Source of the DNA: Ga0077536 sp043744805
GTDB taxonomy: Bacteria > Pseudomonadota > Gammaproteobacteria > Ga0077536
Length of the DNA: 17,854 nucleotides
Direction of reading: 5' to 3'
NCBI GenBank assembly: GCA_043744805.1
Contig: JAYTTZ010000262.1
Coordinates: forward strand, 1-17,854
The first letter of the stretch is position 1, and every line of letters starts with the position of its first letter. Shown in pieces: positions 12,427 to 17,854 of the stretch. The notes under the pieces were generated by a model that was not told where the DNA came from, did no database searches, and was given only the letters and a program-made list of their open reading frames with translations. The translations under genes and the position numbers were made by a program.

Positions 12427-14787
12427 TCAGTGGGCCAGGAAAGGCCGCTGCACGGGCCCGGTTCGGGGAATGAGGGTGTCGATCACCACGGCCAGCGCGG
12501 GCAATACGGTGATGGCCATGATCATGTTGATCATGAACATGAAGGCCAGCAGGAGGCCCATGTCCGCCTGGAACTTGAGGGCCGAGAACGCCCAGGTCGC
12601 CACGCCGATCGACAGGGTGATGGCGGTGAAAATAGTGGCGTTGCCCGTTTCGAGCAGGGCGCGCTGCAAGGCCGCCGAAATCTCGATGCCATTGGCCAGG
12701 TGGAGTTGCAGCCGGTTGTAGATGTAGAACGCGTAGTCGACGCCAATGCCCACCGCGAGCACCATCACCGGCAAAGTGGCCACGGTGAGGCCAATGTCAA
12801 GATCCTTCATGAACCAGTAGCCGAGGAAGGTGGCCAGGGTGAGCGGGGCGCAGCAGGCGACGGTTGCGCGCCAGTCGCGGTAGGTGAAGAACACGAGCGC
12901 GATGATGGTGGCATAGACGTAGAGCATCATCGGGAGCTCCGTTTTCTCCAGCACCTGGTCGGTGGCGGCCTGCACCCCGGCGTTCCCGCTGGCCAGGCGT
13001 ACCTTGATGTCCTGCCACGGGTGCTCGATGCGATAGCGCTGTGCGGCCGCCACCACGGCCTTGATGGTCGTGGCCTTGTGGTCCGCGAGATAGACGTTGA
13101 GGGGCAGCACGGTGCACTGGGGATCGTAGAGACCGGAACCCTCGCCAGCGAGGCCGATGAAGCTCGCCATGGAGCGTGGGTCGCGAGGCAGCGCCTGCCA
13201 CTTGGGATTGCCTTCGTTGAAGCCGGCGGAACCAATCTTCACCAGGCTGGGCAGCGCGGCTACGCTGATGACGCCGGGTACGTTGGCCATTTCCCAGCTG
13301 AAATCATCCAGCCACGCCATGCGGGCGAAGTCATAGCAGCCTTCCTTGGGGAATTCGTTGACCACGGTGAAGACGTCGAGCCCGAGGCTGAATTTCTCCA
13401 CGATGGACACGGCGTCGCGGTTGTAGCGCGAATCTGCGCGCAGTTCCGGCGCGCCCGGCTTGAGGTAGCCGATGTGGCGCCCGAGGCTCTGCCAGAAGGC
13501 TACGGCGAACAGCAGCACGGCAGCGCCGGTGATGATGAACGCCCAGCGGCGTTCCGCGACGTGCTCCAGCACGCCCATCCAGGCTTCGCGGGTTTCGCGG
13601 AGTTTCGTCACGCGTTCGACGTAGGCGGGACCAAAGCGGAAGAAGGAGGCGACTACCGGCAGCATCACGAGATTGGTGACGATCTTATAGGCCACGCCAA
13701 TCGAGGCCGTGAGCGAGAGCTCGCGGATCATCGGGATCGGGATGAGGTAGAGCGTGGCGAAACCGACGAAGGCGGTGACCAGGGCCATCGAGCCGGGGAT
13801 GAGCAGGCCGGTGAAGCTGGCCCTGGCCGCGTCATGGCAGTTCTTGCCCGCGCAGATCCCCTGCGAGATGTAGTTCACCTGCTGCACGCCGTGCGACACG
13901 CCGATCGCGAAGACGAGGAACGGCACGAGCACGGCAAGTGGATCAAGGCCAAAACCCAGCAGGTGCAGGGTGCCGAACTGCCACACCAGGGAGACCAGCG
14001 AGCAGATCAGCGCGGAGCAGGTGAAGGCGAAGGATCGACAGTAGAGGTAGACCGCGAGCGCGGTGAGCAAGAAGGCACCGACGAAAAACTGGAAGACCGA
14101 CTTGGCGCCTTCGGCGACGTCGCTGATCTGCTTGGCGAAGCCGATGATCTGCACTTCCAGATCCGGTGTTTCGAATTTCTCCCGCACCTCGTGCTCGATG
14201 CGTTTGCCGAGTTCGATGTAGTCGGTCTTCTGCTTGCTGCGTGGATCGTAGTCGAGGAGATCCGCCACCACCATCGCACCCGAGTAATCATTGGCCACCA
14301 GGCTGCCCACGTAGCCGCCCAGGACCACGTTCTCGCGGATGGCGGCGATGTTGGTGTCGTCCAGTTTCTCGGGCGTGATGTCACCGCCAATCACGTCCCG
14401 CGCCTGGAAACCCTCTTCTGTGATCTGCAGTACGCGGGTAGTGGGCGTCCACAGCGAGGACACCGAGTTGCGGTCCACGCCGGGCATGTAGCGCACGGCC
14501 TGGGTGAGGTCGTTGAGGCTTTTGAGGAAAGGCGCGTTCCACATATCGCCCTTGCGGGCGTGCAGGACGACGATGAGGCGGTTGGCGCCAAAGAGCGTTT
14601 CCCGGTACTGGAAGAAGGTATCGGTGAACTCGTGGCCCATCGGTAGCTGCTTGTCGAAGCCTGCTTCCATGCGGAGATCCTTGGCGAACCAGGCCATCAC
14701 CAGAGTGATGGCCGCGAGTGCGCCGAGCACTGCCACGCGGTGGGTAAAGACCAGGTGCTCCAGCGCAGCGAGCAGGCGGGAGATCAT
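12427..14787 (-). CDS. MMPL/RND family transporter
   Basis: This 786-residue inner-membrane pump has the duplicated RND layout: one membrane helix (about 15-33), a periplasmic loop (34-227) and five helices (228-383); then a helix at 415-434, a second loop (435-617) and five helices (618-772). Helix 10 carries GIGVDYAFYIYNR (680-692), with D684 the probable proton-relay acid. The matching place in helix 4 reads IGVSHGVQQ (295-303), without an acid. The size is like MmpL and HpnN-type lipid exporters rather than AcrB (about 1,050). It lacks a recognisable membrane-fusion partner gene nearby. The ATG at 14787 follows GGGGA by about 7 bases. It sits between the DUF1302 barrel (52-base gap upstream) and the YCF48-like gene (one-base gap downstream). 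The cargo is likely hydrophobic, by family analogy. Confidence 0.9.
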   Translation of the reverse strand: MISRLLAALEHLVFTHRVAVLGALAAITLVMAWFAKDLRMEAGFDKQLPMGHEFTDTFFQYRETLFGANRLIVVLHARKGDMWNAPFLKSLNDLTQAVRYMPGVDRNSVSSLWTPTTRVLQITEEGFQARDVIGGDITPEKLDDTNIAAIRENVVLGGYVGSLVANDYSGAMVVADLLDYDPRSKQKTDYIELGKRIEHEVREKFETPDLEVQIIGFAKQISDVAEGAKSVFQFFVGAFLLTALAVYLYCRSFAFTCSALICSLVSLVWQFGTLHLLGFGLDPLAVLVPFLVFAIGVSHGVQQVNYISQGICAGKNCHDAARASFTGLLIPGSMALVTAFVGFATLYLIPIPMIRELSLTASIGVAYKIVTNLVMLPVVASFFRFGPAYVERVTKLRETREAWMGVLEHVAERRWAFIITGAAVLLFAVAFWQSLGRHIGYLKPGAPELRADSRYNRDAVSIVEKFSLGLDVFTVVNEFPKEGCYDFARMAWLDDFSWEMANVPGVISVAALPSLVKIGSAGFNEGNPKWQALPRDPRSMASFIGLAGEGSGLYDPQCTVLPLNVYLADHKATTIKAVVAAAQRYRIEHPWQDIKVRLASGNAGVQAATDQVLEKTELPMMLYVYATIIALVFFTYRDWRATVACCAPLTLATFLGYWFMKDLDIGLTVATLPVMVLAVGIGVDYAFYIYNRLQLHLANGIEISAALQRALLETGNATIFTAITLSIGVATWAFSALKFQADMGLLLAFMFMINMIMAITVLPALAVVIDTLIPRTGPVQRPFLAH

Positions 14788-14839
14788 CCCTTGATCCCCG
14801 CTGCCCGCCGGCCACTGCGGGCACCTTCGACTAAGGGCA

Positions 14840-16747
14840 TCAGAAAGCGTACGTCACGCTGGCTGCGAAGAAATCCCGGTCCTTGATAATGTTGGACAGC
14901 CCACCGCCAAAGAAGCTGCTGTAACCGATGTTCGCCTTGTACTTGCTCTGCCAGTCGAAGTTCACGCCCAGGTACACCGACTTGCGATCCTCGATGAACG
15001 GCAGCGCGTTCGGCGTGGTGCCGCTGAAATCGTGGGCGAAATCGATCTGCGGGCTGACGTTGCCACCGAAAAGGAGATCGGGGTAGGTCAGGCCAAGTTC
15101 CACCACGTACCCGGCGGAGGCTTCATCCGGCACCGCATAGCTCGGGAAGACGAGGTAGGGAATGTTCTTCTGGTCGAGGTTGGGGTAGTAGGTGGCTGCG
15201 ATTTCGGTCAGCACGTAGCCTTCCGACGCACCCACCGCACGCATCCAGTCGCCGATGATGCTGTTGTTCTCGATGAAGTAGAAACCGGTCAGGTGCGCCT
15301 GGAACTTCTCCTCCTCGACGAAGCCGCGCACGGTGGTGCGGCAGGTCCTGGGGTCGAAGACCTTGGTCGCGCCGGGGGTGATGGGATCACCCGTGCCCAG
15401 GCCGCAACTCACGCCATCCATCACGCTGTACTGCAGGCCTTTCGAGCCGGGTGCCAGGCCCTGGAAAGGGAACCCGAAGCCCGCTGCAAGGCCGGCCGGT
15501 GTCGGCACGGTGGGGTCGATGGCGACAGAATCCTCCGGGCGGTAGGAGAGTTCCGTGCCCACGGCTACCGGACCCACCTTGGTGTTGGCCGAAAAGCCGA
15601 AGAGGTTCTTGGACTGGCCGTATTCGTTGAAGTACTGGAGGCCAAGCAGGTTGGCCTGGCTGCCCGGGGTTAGCAGCGAGGACGCGCGGGGATCGAAAGT
15701 GAAGGAAGTGAATGGCAGCTTGTCGTGGTAGCGCTCGTAGTAGAACGCGAACTCGCTGTCGATGCTGTCGGCGATGTAGCGCAGCGCGAAGCCGAACTGG
15801 CCGCCGTCGCGGGGCCGCACGTCGGCGTTGCGGATGGGCACGATGTTGGCGCCCGGAAGCGCCGGCGTCCGCACGCCGTCACCGCACTGGAGCGGCGCGC
15901 ACAGGCCGAAGGACGTGGGCGCGTAAGCCGGCAGCTGGCCCTTGCCCACCACGTCGGCACCGGAGAAGAAAGTGCCCACCGGGTCGAAGCGGAAGCCGTT
16001 CCAGAGGAACTCGTAATAGCCTTCGAGGCTGACGGCGTCGGTCAGGCTGGTGTTGAAGTAGAACATCGGCGCCGGTCGGAAGACTTCCTTCAGCTGGGTG
16101 CCCGGCGTGTGGAAGCGGCGGATGTCCAGCGCGTTGACGGAATTGATGCCACCCAGGATGAAGACGTCTTCGCCCCAGGACACCACCTGGTTGCCAAGCC
16201 GTACCTTGGTGGGCTTGCCGAAGATTTCGAAGTCCTTGGAGATCCAGAGATCGAGCGGCGTGAAGTTGGTTTCCGCCACGTCCTTCGCGGCCTGCGACAG
16301 GGGCACGTAATTGGTATCGCCCACGGCGTGGTCGTGCAGCCAGGAAATGCGGCCGAGGAACTCCCAGCCATCGTAGCGCAGGCCAAGCTCATGGGTGCCC
16401 TTGATCGCGCCGGAGACGAGCTGGCCGGCATCATAGTTGAGGTTGCCGTTGTCGCCGTTCAGCACGTTGAAATCAGGGTTGGCCGCGGCACCACCCCCTG
16501 GGCCGTGCATGAGCTCGCCAATGGCACCAGAGACCGGGATCTGCCCACCGTTGTCGTTGCCGACCGTGGTCTTGTCGCGGTCTTCGGTCCGCAACTGGAT
16601 GCCATAGGAGAGCTGCGAGTCCACGTTGACCTGGACGCCGTCGAAGTCCAGGAGGAAGGCCTGGGCGGTGCCCGCGCCCAGGAGGGCGCCGAGGCCAAGG
16701 CTTACCGACAACGCGAGGTCCAGTGCTTTCTTGCGATGCGTTTTCAT
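14840..16747 (-). CDS. DUF1302 family outer-membrane beta-barrel protein
   Basis: This 635-residue protein has a textbook signal peptide: a basic start (MKTHRKK), a hydrophobic core, and AQA before FLLDF, cut at about residue 30. The mature part is rich in alternating polar/aromatic strands of a barrel, such as VNVDSQLSYGIQLRTEDRD near the N-terminus, and ends in ASVTYAF with the C-terminal phenylalanine used by the BAM insertion machinery. Family members are outer-membrane proteins of unknown function that usually accompany DUF1329 genes, often in hydrocarbon- or steroid-using bacteria. Cysteines fall in two pairs (in LCAPLQC and in SCGLG/RTCR), probably disulphides in outer loops. AGGAG lies 10 bases before the ATG. 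The gene follows DUF1329 by 24 bases and precedes the MMPL gene by 52, so all three are cotranscribed. Confidence 0.9.
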   Translation of the reverse strand: MKTHRKKALDLALSVSLGLGALLGAGTAQAFLLDFDGVQVNVDSQLSYGIQLRTEDRDKTTVGNDNGGQIPVSGAIGELMHGPGGGAAANPDFNVLNGDNGNLNYDAGQLVSGAIKGTHELGLRYDGWEFLGRISWLHDHAVGDTNYVPLSQAAKDVAETNFTPLDLWISKDFEIFGKPTKVRLGNQVVSWGEDVFILGGINSVNALDIRRFHTPGTQLKEVFRPAPMFYFNTSLTDAVSLEGYYEFLWNGFRFDPVGTFFSGADVVGKGQLPAYAPTSFGLCAPLQCGDGVRTPALPGANIVPIRNADVRPRDGGQFGFALRYIADSIDSEFAFYYERYHDKLPFTSFTFDPRASSLLTPGSQANLLGLQYFNEYGQSKNLFGFSANTKVGPVAVGTELSYRPEDSVAIDPTVPTPAGLAAGFGFPFQGLAPGSKGLQYSVMDGVSCGLGTGDPITPGATKVFDPRTCRTTVRGFVEEEKFQAHLTGFYFIENNSIIGDWMRAVGASEGYVLTEIAATYYPNLDQKNIPYLVFPSYAVPDEASAGYVVELGLTYPDLLFGGNVSPQIDFAHDFSGTTPNALPFIEDRKSVYLGVNFDWQSKYKANIGYSSFFGGGLSNIIKDRDFFAASVTYAF

Positions 16748-16771
16748 GAGTGTTCTGCTCCTTGCAAAGGC

Positions 16772-17854
16772 TTAACGGCTGCCGGCGCGACGCAGTTCGT
16801 TGGCGTCAAACTTCTTGGGATCGATGCGGCCTTCGCGTCCTGCGAGCCAGTCGACCTTGCCTTCCTGCGGCATGTTGTCCGCCATGAAGCGCCCGACATT
16901 GAGGTCGTAACTGATGTAGCCCTGGTAGACGCAGGCGGGGAGTTCCCATGCGGTGTAGGGATAGGACTCCATCACGCGCCAGATCTTGCCCTGCGCGTCG
17001 TAGATGTCTTCCTGTAGCAGCGCCCAGGTGTCTTCGTCGAGGAAGAACGTGCGCTTGGGGAACAGGTGGCGCATGCCGGGTTTGACGGTGGCTTCCACTT
17101 TCCACACGCGGTGCAGTTCGTAGCGCACCAGATCACGCTGCGGGTATTCGTTGCCGAAGATGTCCTTGAACTTGCGGGTGGTGTCGTTGAACTTGAAGGT
17201 GTTGTACGGCACGTACAATTCCTGCTTGCCGATGAGCTTGAAGTCGTAGCGATCCATCGCCCCGGAATACATGGGGTACTGGTCGACCATCAGCAGGTTT
17301 TCATAACCCGGCACCGGGTTGTCGTAGGCAAAGCTCGGGGAACGGCGCACGCGGCGCTGGCCCGGGAAGTACAGCCAGGCGTCGTTGCTCTTGTTCAGGA
17401 AGTAATGCAGCAGGATGAGTTCGCCCACGCGCGCCGGCGGCGAGACGACTTCGTTCAGCAGCTTGTATTCGATGCCGCCGCTGTCGGCGAGGTGTTCTGC
17501 CTTCGGGTTGCCGAACGGCGTGAGGGTCCACTGGTTCTGGACCAGCGGCGTAAAGGACGCGCCCGAGGACTCCGAGAAAATGGTGGAGTAGGTTTCGGTA
17601 CGGCCTTCGCCGGACCAGCGGAGCTTGTGGTTCCAGATGGCTTCCGCGCCGGTCTGGGGAATCGGGAACGGCACGCCCGAAGGCACCGCATCCGCGAGCG
17701 CCCAGCCATCGTCGGCCATCTTGGCCTGGGTGGCGTTCTGCTTGGTGCGCGCGTAGACCGAATCCGGGAAACCACAGCTGCGATGCGTGGGATAGACGTC
17801 CATCCGGTAACCCTTGAGGGTCTGGAGCAACGCGATCTGGCCTTCGGAGAGCTT
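16772..17854 (-). CDS. DUF1329 family protein, periplasmic LolA-like (5' end outside window)
   Basis: The last 360 residues of a DUF1329 protein are present; the frame is open to the right edge and the true start and signal peptide lie beyond it. An apparent TTG start at 17830 is internal. Family marks seen include TLKGYRMDVYPTHRSC near the start, LILLHYFLNKSNDAW, LYFPGQRRVRR and PFNTFKF-like PYNTFKF. Further on are NPxxxRYELHRVW-type RYELHRVWKVEATVK and KRTFFLDEDTW. DUF1329 proteins are predicted to share the LolA/LppX/RseB half-barrel that cradles lipid chains, which makes them candidate periplasmic carriers between membranes. Twenty-four bases separate it from the DUF1302 gene downstream, where the operon continues. 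Confidence 0.9.
   Translation of the reverse strand, partial: KLSEGQIALLQTLKGYRMDVYPTHRSCGFPDSVYARTKQNATQAKMADDGWALADAVPSGVPFPIPQTGAEAIWNHKLRWSGEGRTETYSTIFSESSGASFTPLVQNQWTLTPFGNPKAEHLADSGGIEYKLLNEVVSPPARVGELILLHYFLNKSNDAWLYFPGQRRVRRSPSFAYDNPVPGYENLLMVDQYPMYSGAMDRYDFKLIGKQELYVPYNTFKFNDTTRKFKDIFGNEYPQRDLVRYELHRVWKVEATVKPGMRHLFPKRTFFLDEDTWALLQEDIYDAQGKIWRVMESYPYTAWELPACVYQGYISYDLNVGRFMADNMPQEGKVDWLAGREGRIDPKKFDANELRRAGSR

Noticed and set aside
12412..14646. 744-codon plus frame opposite the MMPL gene
   Set aside because: It is rich in H, G, E and R with no fold signal, while the minus strand has 12 membrane helices and RND motifs.
16772..17830. TTG at 17830 as the start of the DUF1329 gene
   Set aside because: The frame stays open and family-like to the window edge, there is no signal peptide after the TTG, and the family is longer, so the gene is cut by the window.

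Overview
The window comes from a high-GC Gram-negative bacterium, most likely a gammaproteobacterium of the Nevskiales/Steroidobacter kind. That placement is an inference from gene content and base composition; no rRNA or tRNA is present to confirm it. I see no insertion sequence, CRISPR array or tRNA gene.

Layout. (1) 1-1656, minus strand: the N-terminal 552 residues of a large calcium-binding RTX protein with tandem-95 (Ig/cadherin-like) repeats, running off the left edge. (2) 1974-5730: a minus-strand mEH-type epoxide hydrolase faces a plus-strand HAD hydrolase followed by a class B Baeyer-Villiger monooxygenase (BVMO). The BVMO leader carries a good sigma70-like promoter and two perfect palindromes, one matching the FadR-type GntR operator consensus. 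(3) 5831-9280: a DUF445 membrane protein, a start-less C-terminal remnant of a cryptochrome/photolyase-related protein, a full-length Ada methyltransferase/regulator preceded by a recognisable Ada box, AlkA glycosylase abutting ada, and an unknown small protein with its own promoter. (4) 9343-11231: an azoreductase-family flavoprotein (plus) converging on an iron-alcohol-dehydrogenase-family enzyme (minus). (5) 11457-17854, minus strand: an operon encoding a DUF1329 protein, a DUF1302 outer-membrane barrel, an MMPL/RND transporter and a periplasmic YCF48-like propeller; the DUF1329 gene runs off the right edge.

How the parts may fit. The BVMO, epoxide hydrolase, alcohol-dehydrogenase-like enzyme and flavoprotein are the kinds of enzyme that process hydrophobic cyclic ketones, terpenoids or steroids. 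The DUF1329-DUF1302-MMPL-YCF48 operon has an inner-membrane pump, a periplasmic LolA-like protein, an outer-membrane barrel and a propeller, which are the parts expected of a trans-envelope carrier for hydrophobic molecules. It is the best candidate here for a poorly described system. The Ada box, ada and alkA form a self-contained adaptive response to DNA alkylation.
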